The notes below the pieces were generated by a model. That model worked only from the letters and a program-made list of their open reading frames with translations. It did not search any database and was not told the DNA's origin. From Siphonodentalium dalli (Eukaryota > Mollusca > Scaphopoda > Gadilida > Siphonodentaliidae): a stretch of 64,000 nt of DNA. A program made the position numbers and the translations under genes. The stretch lies in NCBI GenBank assembly GCA_032622095.1, contig CP136064.1, positions 43,728,989 through 43,792,988 of the forward strand, given 5' to 3'. Below, piece after piece: positions 35,706 to 47,782 of the stretch (position 1 is its first letter; the number at the start of each line of letters is the position of its first letter).

Positions 35706-36510
35706 TAAAGGTGATGAGATGCTGGGAGAGGGGGTAGTTGTGAGGAGTGTTCAATAATTGAGTTGTTACGTAATAGTAATAATAATGATGCTCGTCTATA
35801 CTATTCTTCGTGTGTCAGGCGCCATGGAAGGGGGTCAAGCGCAGTTATTAATACAAATGTGTGTTGCATTGGTCAATAAGTAATTAGACATGTATAGTGA
35901 GGAATATCATGCTGCCGCAAAACTCGACCAGAGTCCAAAGCAATTCGCTGTCCGTACAGGTGATAGAATCATGGAAATCTTTTTGTTCTCATGATATATG
36001 TCTGAACTGCATTAAATATTTGTTTGTTTTCGCGAAGGCTAAGCTCCCTTGATCCCCGCAATATTCCATGGTCATAGCCATTTTCACGGCACAGAAGTGA
36101 AATACACGCTCTTTATTCCTACCATATCATGCAGGCGTAGACTAACATGGAACGCTCTTTTCCGTTCCATATATAGTGCAATGGCTTTTTTACCCAAACA
36201 TCGTAGTAGTATTTTTATGATTTCAATGCGTCTCTCTGGAACATATAATGCTCTTATAGAAAGGTAGTTCAAGTATTTATCGACCTATTTCGATACCGGG
36301 AAAAATTCAAAAGCGAATATTATTAGGTGTATTTTGGAGGGCGAACCGCCATGTGGCTTTAAAATTTTAATGGGCACGTTGGTATAGTCTAATTATTTTG
36401 ATACATAATATACCCCCACATACCAGTAACATCCCTGATCGCACGGAATTTACCTTCGATATTTCTTAGACTGAGTTTCTATCTAGTTTTAACCTTACAT
36501 ATGTCGGTGT
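35702..36510. other. No gene; GCTCTTT box pair
   Basis: ACGCTCTTTAT at 36106 and ACGCTCTTT at 36152 with a CCATATCA word between resemble the box pair in the TTAA MITEs, but no terminal repeats are visible. The rest holds nothing I can support. Confidence 0.4.
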
Positions 36511-36514
36511 ACTT

Positions 36515-36995
36515 TTAACCTTACAAATGTGACCCGCCATATCAAATCCAGTCGTAAGTCGGGATTTGTTTACCCTGTGCCAAAGCATTCTCTTATATAT
36601 GCGAGTCGACCATAAGTCGCATCGCATATATAAGAGAATGCATTGGCCTAACAATTTTTTACAATTTTAATAATTTGTTCTTGTATTCTTTAACAATTTT
36701 ATAATTTCACCCATACAGAGCCCCAGACAAACATGAGCAGACGACACTCTTCTATATGCTTCTATATATGTGTGGGACTCCCTGCAGGGTAATGGATGAT
36801 TTTTATTTTATGTCCTAAAAATTGTAAGAAACATTTATTTAAAAAAAATGATAAAAAATTGTTAGGCCAATGCATTCTCTTATATATGCGAGGCGACCTA
36901 TGGTCGACTCGCATATATAAGAGAATGCATTGACACAGGGTAAAAACAATCCCGACTTGCGACTGGATTTGATATGGCGGGTCACAAATGTCCGT
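36515..36995. mobile_element. Palindrome-bearing MITE with different TIRs
   Basis: The outer inverted arms read AATGTGACCCGCCATATCAA then GTCGTAAGTCGGGAT on the left and the inverse on the right, unlike the CCCTTTACCCAACA families. Inside them are the same two palindromes (about 36583-36648 and 36867-36934), followed by CCTAACAATTTTTTAC-like spacer. The sequence between palindromes includes unrelated ACCCATACAGAGCC material. Thus the palindrome module sits in a third type of terminal frame. No clear TTAA duplication. Confidence 0.8.
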
Positions 36996-37500
36996 GTACA
37001 TTTGGCCTCACAGATATTCGGTCAGTTGGAATGTCTTATTACACAACATTAATTAGCCTTCTTCTGACCTCTACCTTGTCCATAGCAGCCTGGTATGTTA
37101 ACGAGTTTCAGCCAGGCATTCCAAGGATGATATAAAACCGTGGGTGATTGAGAACTCGCGAGAGTCCTGAGAACGAGATCAGAAGCTGTACGGGGGAATC
37201 GCTCTTCGAAGTTTACATTGATTTTCACCATGCGATTTCCACATTTCCACGAAGTTTTCTACTTTATTTACTTACGCCCAGATACATATGTATGTACTAT
37301 TGTTGCTGTCACCATTGATGCTTGATATTGCCACATCACAATTAAAGTTATCTGCTGAAGACCTATCAACTCGTCACTTACCGCCAGACCATCACAACGG
37401 CCCAGGTTGTTGGCATACCCTATTATGTAACAAGTTTCTGATATAGTAAACGTACATACTGTGGTTTTATGGTGTCAACTCGATCGGACAGGGCATCTTC
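36996..37500. other. No supported feature
   Basis: Short frames only. No repeats were found. Confidence 0.4.
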
Positions 37501-37529
37501 AAAATGCACAACTAGCAACGAGTCAATAA

Positions 37530-38370
37530 ACACAGAACGACACGAGTGCCAGCGAGAAATAAAGACATATCGACACGTGTGTGCATAGGTTTGTCGATAC
37601 CACAAGAGTTCTAGCGCGGGGGTATTCCAGGACGGGTGGTGTGTAATAAAGACACAACGATAAGTGTGTGAATAGGTTTGTTAATACGGCACGAGTGCCA
37701 CAGCGCGGGGGTATTCCAGGACGCGCGGCGTGCAGCAAAGACAACGATACGTGTGTAAATAAATGGCTTTGTCGATACTACACGAGTGCCAGCGATGAAT
37801 GATTCCCGGACGGGTAGCATGTAATATAAATACATAACACCACGTGTGTGTGGATGGGATGGTCAATATTACATGAGTATGTGCATGGGGTTAATACGAC
37901 ACGAGTGACAGCGAGGAATTCCCGCACGGGTGTCGTGTAACATAGATATAACACACGTGTATGGATGGGATGGTCAATACGACACGAGTATGTGGTTGTC
38001 AATACGACACGAGTGCCAGCGAGGAATTCCCGCACGGGTGTCGTGTAGCAAAGACTTAACACGAGTGCGAATGCATTGGTTTGTCGATACGAAATGAGTG
38101 CCAGCGAGGAAAGGTTCCAGGACGGGTGGCGTGCAATAAAGACATAACGACACGTATGCGAATAGGTTTGTCGATCCGAAACGAGTGCCAGCGAGGAAGG
38201 ATCCCAGAACGGTGGTGTGTAATATAAAGACATAACAGCACGTGTGTGTGAATGTGTTTGTCGATACCGCACGAGTGCCAGTAAAGGATTCTAGGACTGG
38301 TGGCGTGCAATAAAGACATAACGACACGTGGTGTGCGAATAGGTTTGTCGACACGAGTGCCAGCCCGGCG
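37530..38370. repeat. Minisatellite, about 10 units of 85-92 bp
   Basis: Units share CACGAGTGCCAGCGAGGAA, then GGACGGGTGGCGTG, then AATAAAGACATAACG and AATAGGTTTGTCGATAC. Several units are shortened to about 60 or 25-30 bp. An inverted scrap (TCGACAAACCCATTCACACA) closes the array at about 38380-38400. Overlapping minus-strand frames of 111-164 codons are caused by the array. Confidence 0.9.
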
Positions 38371-38420
38371 CAGCAATATCGACAAACCCATTCACACACG
38401 TGTCGTTCTGTGTTAAGTAC

Positions 38421-39040
38421 ACGCCGTCCGTCCGAGTATCCCTAAATAAAATAAAAGACTTACAAAGTTTATTCAGAAACAGACATAGTTTGTCTTGTCG
38501 TTTGTGACGGTGCTATTATTTATAGTTTCCATTTCATGGTCGAGCGGAACGTCTTTTATTATTACGCCGTATGACGTCGACGTCGTCCGATTCCACACTG
38601 TGCGGAACCAGAATCGAAACACGACACAACAGGAACAATGTGATTCTAGGAATGGGCTAGTCTTGATTGACAGCCGTCTTGTTCCAATAGACGTCTGATA
38701 ACAGCTGCGGCCATCTTAATTTAAGATTAAGCTCCGCCCCTCGACATCGACCCGCGCTTTGTTAGGATGACATTAACTAACACGAACACAGACTTCCGGG
38801 TTGATAGCACGTTTTTCGAAAACAATGGATCTAAATTAAAAATCAAGATTAAATCTACTTGAAAACGAAATGACACATTCAAGGCTAAATCATAAAATTT
38901 AACATCATTGAGTAAAAGCACAAGAAATAAATCGACCGAATTGATAGATGCACGATATTGGGCAATAAATTATAAACTGAGTTACTGACTCACTAACTGA
39001 CGGATCACAAAATATACATATGTAGGGCCATTAATGCCTT
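38421..39040. other. No supported feature
   Basis: A 67-codon frame at 38495 starts with a hydrophobic segment, but this is easily chance. Nothing else is supported. Confidence 0.35.
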
Positions 39041-39049
39041 ATTCTATAT

Positions 39050-39240
39050 CTGATGACTGTTGGACATGAAGATTAAGCAAGTTTTTATCACTTTATTTCA
39101 CCAATCAACTTCAATCAATACTTTCTCATATGTTCTGTCCATCTATTTGTTTACTTGTTGTTTGTCTGTTTTATCTAATTACTCTACCTGTGAAGGTGAC
39201 TTGATTGTCAATAAACTTATCTTATCTTTACATATATGAC
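39050..39240 (+). mobile_element. Possible LINE 3' tail
   Basis: It ends GATTGTCAATAAACTTATCT followed by a short TTATC-type repeat, which resembles the 3' ends of CR1-like non-LTR elements. No reverse transcriptase motif precedes it. Weak evidence. Confidence 0.35.
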
Positions 39241-40714
39241 AGGCCAATAGATATATATCTGTGTTGATTCGGTACGGTATTTAACGTACAAGTCATATTT
39301 ATAGCTCTATTAGTTGGGTTGTATGTGCGCCGTTGGACGGTATTATGCTCATATGTTGATGTTCTTGGTTGGTTCTTTCGGTTGATGTTATTTCACGGTG
39401 TCTGTATCGTCCAGATGATCAATTTGATTATTGTCATCACAGTCTTGAAAAAAATGCATATTTCTATTGAGACTTATTTGCTCTTATTGCACAAATTATT
39501 AAATATTCAAAACAAATATACATTTGGTCAAAATTAATTATGAGCATTGAGCAGAGCCTGGTTGAAATGCTACGGTGTGACGAATCAGACTCGTCTGCCA
39601 GCTACTGTCAGAACTGATGCCATATATGCATGGTTCTATTAATGGTTTGTATTTTATTGAGGTAAACTGATCGTAACCTCCATTGTAGACAATTTCACAC
39701 CAGGTTCTATTCATAAACAAATTAGAAATTTGGCATAAGGAACTGTAGTAAACAAATGTCTGTCCGAATGACTAGATCATTGACGACTCGGGCAGACATA
39801 TACGGGGTAATCCAATGTTAATAATGTAATGATCGAGGCAGCATGTCCAACACAACCTTTATTATTAAACATTATAAAGTTAACATATTAAAATTTAAAG
39901 AAATATGGTCGAAATGCAAATGAAAGTAATAATGTTGAATGAGGCCAGAAAATAAAGATGCTTTGTTTCCGTACATCGACCGACCATAAAAATAACCCGC
40001 CGACCCTAAAGTGTTTATTGATATTTGGAGAAAAAGTTGTCTAAATTTATTTTTACTGTTTTTACGACTAAAGCTCATAAATATTGATGATTATTAGTGT
40101 ACAAAACACATGGCTTCTAATAACATATCCCTGTGAAAAGTGACGTGAAGTGTGTGATGAGTTGTGGATTGATGAGCATGAATTTTGCAATTTTAATTTT
40201 ATGAGAGTGGATTACATGCCTGGTTGCTTTACCTGTATGCCTTGTTTGGGACTTATGGAACATACCCTTGGGTTCCAAATAAACATGCATGCATATTTGT
40301 TATTTTATTTGGAAATCTGCCCCTGCATAGTGGTTATTTGTGTCTGCAAGTTTATTAATTTTGAGGCTATGCAAATTGAAATCAGCACAAACTCAAGATT
40401 TGTATATGATTCTGATACCAAATTGACGAGCTTATAACTTTATGCATGTACATAGTCAAGTATATTGCATAGATGTGAATATTTAAATATTGAATAAACA
40501 CCACATGACACATATTTTGTTGATTCCCATGTGTGATTGCTTGGCCTATACAAATAATTGTTTAACTATAGTTGATGTTTTGCTCAGTTTCCCCTGTGAT
40601 ATTATTTGGGTCTGCACTGTTATTAACTTTCAATGGAATTCCCCCCTGCACTTTTATTTGGAGCCCGAGAGTACAGATAGGAACACTATCAACATACATG
40701 GTGGTGTGTATCTG
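39241..40714. other. No gene; diverged short repeats
   Basis: 40310-40370 and 40590-40650 share CCCCTG, TTATTTG and TGTCTGCA or GGTCTGCA blocks. Frames of 95 and 82 codons fall here, but they are low-complexity and unmatched. Confidence 0.3.
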
Positions 40715-40716
40715 TA

Positions 40717-40924
40717 CAGTAATGCCCTAAGTAATTGACTCTTTAACTATAGCAGAGTTATGGGTAGTCCAAGTCTTCTCGTACTAAAACCAGCTAAGAT
40801 ATTGGTATGGCGAGATGCTGGATTTTAGCATCTCGCCATACAATATCTTAGCTGGTTTTAGTACGAGAAGACTTGGACTAAGTTATGGGTAACTTTTCAG
40901 GATTTAGTACTTAGGGCATTACTG
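40717..40924. mobile_element. Tc1/mariner-like MITE with hairpin insert
   Basis: Perfect 17-bp inverted ends CAGTAATGCCCTAAGTA are flanked by TA on both sides (40715-40716, 40925-40926), as expected for Tc1/mariner-type elements. The interior is dominated by a separate hairpin (40767-40880) that sits between two copies of AGTTATGGGTA. Confidence 0.8.
40767..40880. repeat. Near-perfect 54-bp-arm hairpin
   Basis: Arms of about 54 bp differ by only one inserted G and flank the 7-base loop GGATTTT (40820-40826). AGTTATGGGTA flanks it at 40756-40766 and 40881-40891, as if it had inserted with an 11-bp duplication. A transcript would fold into a long duplex suited to small-RNA processing, but no expression evidence exists. 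Confidence 0.85.
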
Positions 40925-41355
40925 TATATATACATGTATAGAGGTATCACCACATATGTTAGGAGTACAGCTACTGTTTCCACAAACCAGGCGTGCTAGG
41001 TTCTGTGTACTGGCTACATCCATACAATTGGATGTAGTCGTCACAATAAAAGTACAGTATTATAGTCGTGTCATGGGTAAAATTATAAAAAGTTAGTGAC
41101 ATCAATTTCGTACCAAGTTTATAGCCAACTTTAGGAAAATGTGGTATGTGAATAATAAATAACATACTTAAGCATGAAGTACCAGTAAGTTTGATCTTTC
41201 ATCCATCATAACGTATATTTCCACTGTTGTTATCAAGCAATACTTTTCCCACAACACATGTTGGCATGTTATGTCACTTCAGTCGAGGTGATTCAATATT
41301 TCTGCAGCTGGATAAAAAATATCAAAAAGATAAATAAATAAAATCCCTACCTACC

Positions 41356-41486
41356 TACAGCCCTCTTAATTCAGATTGTTTGGCTTCGGCAATCCGATAC
41401 GGCAACAGTATGCCGTGGCCTAGTTTGCTTCAGCAAATTGATTCCGCATTGAATGCTGATTGCCATAGCCAATTATGAAGGCTGTA
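41356..41486. mobile_element. Short TACAGCC MITE
   Basis: The 131-bp segment has imperfect inverted ends: TACAGCCCTCTTAATT on the left and, read inverted from the right, TACAGCCTTCATAATT. GGCAATC and TTGGCTTCGG words also pair. TA may be the target. Only one copy was seen. Confidence 0.5.
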
Positions 41487-41489
41487 CCT

Positions 41490-42852
41490 ACCCTAATTTT
41501 TTCGCTCCATTATCGGAAACATACACTCTTTTTGTTTTGCCTGACAAATATATTTGTGTTTAAATAATAAAAAATAATGTCAATATAATTTAATATATAG
41601 ATAATTAAATAAAATAATATATACTGATATATATTGAATTAATTAAAAATATATTAACAATTTAACATGCTGACCAGTTAACACAATTAGTGACAGTAAT
41701 CATTATTTATGATCCATTGAATGAGACTGGACTTGTCTTCAGTTGTTCAGTGATCAACAATTAGCAGAACAAATGTAATCTTTGAAAAATAATTTAAAAT
41801 AGTAATTTTGTGTTCCTTCCTAAATACGTTCCACATACCGCAGAAAAGAGAATTTTTTCACCTACATGGTGTTACTAAAATAATCTTTAAGAACATCCAT
41901 ATTAAGGTTGATTTAATGAACTTTATGAAGCTATGGGGTGTTAAAATAGTATAAATTGCAACAAAAATGGTAAATAAAATAAATTTCAGATTATTTGAGT
42001 GAATAGCATATACCACTCAAGTAACCAAACATTCGTCACAATCAGAGATGGACATGTATGTCCTTTTGTAGCCATAAACACATTTTCAACCGATGAACTT
42101 GGCCACCGGGGTTGCTGGGTGCACGGAAATCTTCCGAAATTGGTTGGCCCATAATGTTTGATAAGTGCAATCTAAGTAAATCTAGCTGAAAATGTGTTTT
42201 AACATATGTAAGTCATATCCATATATAATTGACCGTACTTACTCTATAGTATTGTTCAATAAACTTGACAGTTTGGGCTATAATTCGTTAACAATTGCAA
42301 CAACATGCTCGTAAAAATTTAAAATGGTGAAGTTTGTTTACCACGTTGGATAGGTCAAGGGTCATTGGCGAAAGGTCGAGGTCACTAGCTGTTCCCTGAC
42401 TCCTAAAGTGTATGCTTGGAGTCAGGAATGCCCTGGTTAGGAATAGGCTTGAAATAAATAGAATATTGGTGCAATAAGGTGTGTTTGTATGGCAGACACC
42501 CCCAGGGAAATCCGGATAGTCGAACAGCGCGCTCGTCTGGAAACTAACTAACACATGACGCCTCGTCACGCGAGACGGAAAGATTGCTTCATTCTGACAC
42601 GCTTTCAAGGCGTCTGCTATCTGTGATATTTCCCTGATCCCATTTACTGCGGCAAAGGTCCCAACCCGAGGATATATTACCAAGCATCAGAGACACATTA
42701 CCGCTGACCAAACGCGACAAATTACCTATTGTTACTGAATTAACCATGATGCTCATTTTTTCTTGGTAATGACTGTCCCTGGATTAGTATATTTGGCCGG
42801 AGGGCCGCAATAAGCTCGCGCGGCATATGGTCTTGTTCGATTGGCAATCGCT

Positions 42853-42891
<39 letters not shown>

Positions 42892-43690
42892 GTCAGACAT
42901 TGATCACAGAATTAGTTCGTGATGGTCAGAAGATCTCGCAGATTAGGGTACTGCTAAATAAACACTGGCTTACGATTCCATATCAGCTCTGTATCATGTT
43001 CATCTTATAATTGAGTGGATCTAAACACGTGCACGGTTAAATGTACATGTGTGCGATGCCGCATTTAGGATGAACTAGAGGAAACGGTCTATTCTTCATT
43101 GTTCATCAATGCGATGCACGAAAAGTATATATCATACCATTAGTTATCGACATATTATGTTCAACTACCGTTGACCACGATCACGGACAATCACGGTATG
43201 TTGCCGATTAACGGATGACGAAGTTAGTATTTTCTTTCACAACCTACATGTAGCTGTTCAGTGTTGGATATTATGGGTGTGGATCTTTTGTATAAGACAC
43301 ATCATTTAGTGTCATAAGTGGATGAGAGGCAGTGTGGAGTTACATGTTTTCATCTCGGCTAGCAGGGTTGACTGGCTATTACATGAGCGGAGTAGTCCTT
43401 GCTAACCTCTTGCTGTCCTGGATAGGCGGGACGGGTCGTCCCGACTTGCCGAGTTGGCTCGGCACATGCATGAGCATATCATATTTTTTATTGAGACAGC
43501 ACAGGAGACAGGACCACCCGACAAACCGAGTTGTTCCGGCTCATGTATCAAGGCGCTTAGACACGGTTTTAACTAGACCGTTGCACTGGGTTTAACATCG
43601 GAGTTTTAAGCTGGAGACGACGAATCGGATTCCAGGATGCTCATCACTGATCAAGTAATTCTGCTAATGTCCTATGATGTGGGTGGGTCA
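41490..43690. other. Mostly featureless AT-rich DNA
   Basis: Contains a (CA)n(TA)n microsatellite at 42852-42891. A 131-codon minus frame (42683-42288) and an 87-codon plus frame (43332-43595) have no recognisable motifs. The latter lies in GC-richer DNA with GGCGGGACGGGTCGTCCC-type inverted words. Confidence 0.35.
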
Positions 43691-43694
43691 TGTT

Positions 43695-43830
43695 GAATTG
43701 TTATGATGCTGGCATGGCAAAACGTTGCTGTTAAGAAAAAGTACAATTATTTTCTAAAGTTGTCTTTTTTGCTGCATTTGGCTAATCTAAGCAATTTGAG
43801 TAATATCCAGTAATTTATGAGACATTCAAG
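43695..43830 (+). repeat. Dispersed repeat, partner at 4.3 kb
   Basis: Diverged direct match to 4270-4430, sharing TATGATGCTGGCATGGC-like and TGCTGTTAAGAAAA blocks. Confidence 0.5.
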
Positions 43831-44024
43831 AACATACATCATACACATTTCGGCAACGTGCTCAGTTGATTAGCGGGCATCGTTAATGACTGAGAAAAAT
43901 TACACCGGTGTAATCCTTTAAACAAAATAATGGTACTTATTCTTGACAACGTCGCATAATTTATATGAGAGCATGTGCGGTTTCAAGACTGAATAATTTG
44001 ACTCCTATAGGAACGGAGATTTAA

Positions 44025-44278
44025 CCCTTTCTTGACGAGAGCTGTGCTGGTGCAGCATTACAGATCCTGTGGCAGTGCCCTCTATTATATAAGCGAGTCT
44101 GCCATAAGGAGCCTCGGATATATAAGAGAATACAGTGACTTACTATGTCAAGGTAAATATTGTCTGGCCAATGTATTCTCTTATATATCCGATGCTCCCT
44201 ACGGGAGACTCGCATATATAAGAGCATGGATTGGCACAGGGTTTTCGCAAATTTCAGGAAGCTCCAGCCATGGACGAT
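44025..44278. mobile_element. Diverged palindrome MITE, GACTGGAGC-end type
   Basis: TTAA at 44021-44024 and 44279-44282. The right end, read inverted, is ATCGTCCATGGCTGGAGCTT and matches the left end of 58345. Two eroded palindromes (about 44076-44137 and 44166-44234) have TCTCTTATATAT..CGA arms, with CATAAGGAGCCTC and CTACGGGAGACTC centres instead of CGACCATAGG. An older subfamily. Confidence 0.75.
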
Positions 44279-44282
44279 TTAA

Positions 44283-45935
44283 CCGCCAACCTATTGTGAT
44301 CCCACTATAAAATGTACATCTGAATATTTTATGATACCAACCAATTGTTGATGATCATCTGAAATACCATAGAGCTCTCGAAAATGTTCCCGGGGAAACA
44401 CGATTGGCACCTAATAACATCTTTTAATTGACCAAACACGTTTCATTCAGTAATGTGCACAGTGCATTATATGATGCTATATCGTATACGGGGTCGAGCG
44501 ATGGTAAATCACAGATAAGTGTTCCATGCAATGAGAGGTTAAACTGATTGCTGTAGCTTGACATATTATTGAGATGCTTACTAAGGCAAAAAAGTGTCAG
44601 GTCTCAGGTCTCAGGTCTGCTGGTTCAATTGCAATGACCAGTATAATACACTAAATTCGGCAACAAATGTTTACTTTTCTATACCACGGGAGTGAAAGTA
44701 AATTTCAATAATAGATTTGCATATCAAAGATGATACCCATTGCTTTGAGAATAATATTACTATGTGGTTGTTGTTTCCCATTGTGTTTGTGACACAGAGT
44801 TGTTTGGCGCACCCTCGGTAACTCTGTTATATATGGCTAATGATGCAATACCATGGTACTGGTAAAGGTAATGATACTAATGTGATTGTGAGAACTGCAA
44901 GTCTGTAAATTGTATGTACTGAATTTCAACCATATGGACAATATGACTGGGTCGTGCAATAATTTGTTCTGCATTGTCAGAATGAAAACAATTAATACAT
45001 TAGGTGAAGACATGTCCCAAAACTAACCTTCTCATATATTGTAGATCGGCAGTTTAAAGGTTAAGCTGCCACCATTTTACCAAATGTATATACCGGATAT
45101 ATACTATGTGATGAAAGTAACAATACAGTCCATACAAGTTATGATCTGCATGAATACCACAAGAGAACGTGGAAGTACTAAGCGAAATCATTTTCTGATA
45201 TCAATATATTTTGGGATAATTCGTTCTGTTTGGCCAGGGAAGTGAATCGTTAAATCTGCGCTTTACATTTAATTGCATACCAATCATGGGATACCAATAA
45301 TTATGACAGCATGTTGTAGATTGTGTGGAATTAAGCTTAAATATAGTCATTATGGTGATGATATGTACTTTTGTGAGGTATTTTGGTGACAGATAGACAC
45401 CCGTTCCTATTCGAGAGTGTCTAGGTCGTTATGGTTAGGGATGGACAGTTAACGCTGGATTGAATATTTTATCATGTTCGATGTCAAAACTGCAACTATT
45501 AATCACGAAGACAGACACCAGAAACCCTATTAAAACTGGGACAAAATAACACTTCTAAACATAAGTATACTTCGGCATATATACGGTCTCATCCCTCAAG
45601 TATAATTTGGGGACCATTGGAGCGCTATAAATGTGAGCAGACGATATCGGTCAAGTGTATCTAATACGTATAACGTCTGGTCAGACATATCTATTTCCTC
45701 GCGCCCAGAGTGAGACCCGGTGGGATTCGCCCCAAATTACACCTACAATAATACGCCATAATGAGGCAGATGGTACCCAGCCAGACGACTGATGGACGAC
45801 CACGTGTTTACAGAGAGCTTCCGGCTCTGTAACACCATGGACGTCTCAGAGACGCTATATCACAGGCAGTGCATACCAAGAAAACCATAGTCAGAAATGG
45901 TAACCGGAATTATTGACAGACGTTGTTATCCAGGA
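44283..45935. other. No supported gene; possible 5' part of BEL/Pao
   Basis: A CAGGTCTCAGGTCTCAGGTC triplet repeat is at 44598-44618. Upstream sequence of the BEL/Pao relic, including any LTR or primer site, should lie here, but no matching LTR pair was found. Confidence 0.35.
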
Positions 45936-45944
45936 TATAAAAAA

Positions 45945-47250
45945 ATCTTCATTTCTTGAAAGATGGTGATGTGGAACAATTCGTTGACTTGGTAAATGAT
46001 GTTGGCTGGACTTGAAACAGGCAGGGCTCGCACGTGAAATGTCGAATGCAACGGTGATGAATGACATTGAAAAACTCATTCCGCCCATTGAAATGCGTGA
46101 ATGAACTTTTCGCAAACGAAAATTTCGCAAATTACCTGTGGAAAGAAAAGAACTTTTCGTTGTTTTTGTTGGAGAAAAAGTCAGCTGTAGAATATATGAT
46201 ATCAAGCGCTCGACGTGCTCGTGAGAGTGAACCGTCTTCTTTTATACATACTATGAGCTCTAACCAAACGAATTCATCTTCTGATATGAATCTAACTGAA
46301 TCGATGCACCGGTTCATGCAGGACAATCAGCGCATGCTGAAACACATCGTGGAAAGTGTTGCTGATATTGTGAAGAAAAACCAAACATCGCGATCAGTAA
46401 CGGTCATGATGGCCCAGATGAATTGTCTATAAATGCTGGTATCACCGATCAAACAGTCACGACATTGCATCATGTATTCTCTCAACTGATCATCAAAGCT
46501 AGAGTTGACTTGGTTCCAAAAAATAATGTCTGCCATTCTTATCTTGAATTACTTCACGATTCGATGGATTGCAATAAGAGAAAAACCTGTACCATTCGCA
46601 ATAGTAGTCATCGAGAGTGTGGTGAGTTTCAGCACCCATCGCTACACTTGGTCCACGGGACTGGGTCGTTCTGTCACAGCACCGGTGCTGTGCCTCGATG
46701 GGAAACACCATGTGATGTTGATGGTTGGCAGTATCATATGTCTGGATAGACTGGTCACCACACTATATGATTCAGGAGCGGACATTTCTCTTATATCCAT
46801 AGAATTGCAGATACGTTAAGGGTACCTGGGAAATATGTAACGTTAGTTTTAACATTAACACGAATAGGTGGAATAAAGGAAGTTATTAAAATGCGCGAGT
46901 ATGTGATCCCAGTAGTTGATTTGTATGACAGAGTTGGAATGTGCGAGCGTGTGGAATGTCCGAAATTGGGTGTGCAATTGAACTTGTTGATGTCTCAAAC
47001 CTGGCGACTTTGTTTAACGGGATATCTACGAAGGATATCAAAATTGTTATGCTAATTGGTGTTGACCGTTGCCACATGCTTCCACACTTAATGAAGCAAG
47101 TTGGAAAACTCCCGTTGATGCGAAATCAATTCGGATATTGTCTTCGTGGTGATCATGAACTTTTGGACGACTGTTCCGTGTCGGATGCTAACGATATATC
47201 TGCACATGCGAATGGTTTAAGTGGATATGTGACCTGTTATTGAGAACATC
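45945..47250 (+). pseudogene. BEL/Pao-like retrotransposon gag-protease relic
   Basis: Plus-strand fragments in changing frames read: HFLKDGDVEQFVDLVNDV (about 45950), a MNDIEKLIPPIEMRE block ending at a stop (46102), and a 123-codon gag-like frame (46061-46432). A protease with TLYDSGADISLIS follows, with the catalytic Asp codon at 46769. Then LIGVDRCHMLP...FGYCLRGDHEL spans 47055-47165. The order gag helical region, DSGA aspartic protease and the LIGVD..LLP/FG.x.RG segment is the arrangement of BEL/Pao Gag-Pol. Frameshifts and stops show it is inactive. RT, RNase H and integrase are not seen downstream. A palindromic MITE sits 0.2 kb further on. Confidence 0.78.
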
Positions 47251-47461
47251 ATGCTAGGAATATTATTCCCAAGAAATCTTCACTGGGCTCTCACCTTGAT
47301 GAAATACACTGTACTGAAATAGGTGAAACAGGCAATAGAAGAGGATCAGCACCTCGAAAATCTTAAAGTAAGGGGACACGGATGCGTCCATCTGGGTGCG
47401 ATCAATGCACATTTAGTTTGGAGTGCGAAAACACAGTTCTTGTCATACCTGTGATAGTTAA

Positions 47462-47778
47462 CCCTTTACCCAACAAACCGGCCAAATAAAGCTTCAACAG
47501 CCTAAAATATCTTCGGTCTGTCTCAATAGAACCATACAAATATGGATATCATTGGAACCGGCTCCTTGACCACATTGTGATAGTTACAGTTATGCCCTGC
47601 GCCAATGCAGTCTCTTATATATGCGAGTCGACCATAGGTCGCCTCGCATATATAAGAGAATGCATTGGCCTAAAAAAAACCTTTAACAATTTTTATAATT
47701 TTTAATGTGTTAGGCCAATGCATTCTCTTATATATAAGAGAATGCATTGGCACAGGGCCCTTCTGTTTGGGTAAAGGG
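47462..47778 (+). mobile_element. Double-palindrome TTAA MITE, copy with collapsed hairpin
   Basis: TTAA at 47458-47461 and 47779-47782; ends CCCTTTACCCAACA. The first palindrome is intact (about 47602-47669, with one ATGCAGTC change). In the second, the central CGAGGCGACC...CTCG segment is deleted, leaving a perfect 36-bp palindrome at about 47715-47751. One of the two CCGGCC repeats near the left end is missing. Confidence 0.9.
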
Positions 47779-47782
47779 TTAA

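Noticed and set aside
35545-35754. Leu-Ser repeat peptide
   Set aside because: It is translated (AG)n microsatellite.
37523-38399. Overlapping minus-strand frames of 73-164 codons
   Set aside because: They lie wholly in the 85-92-bp minisatellite and conflict in phase.
38495-38698. Small secreted protein with a signal-like N-terminus
   Set aside because: One hydrophobic start in 67 codons is expected by chance, and there is no supporting context.
46132-46711. Minus-strand frames over the BEL/Pao relic
   Set aside because: They are antisense shadows of the plus-strand gag and protease fragments.
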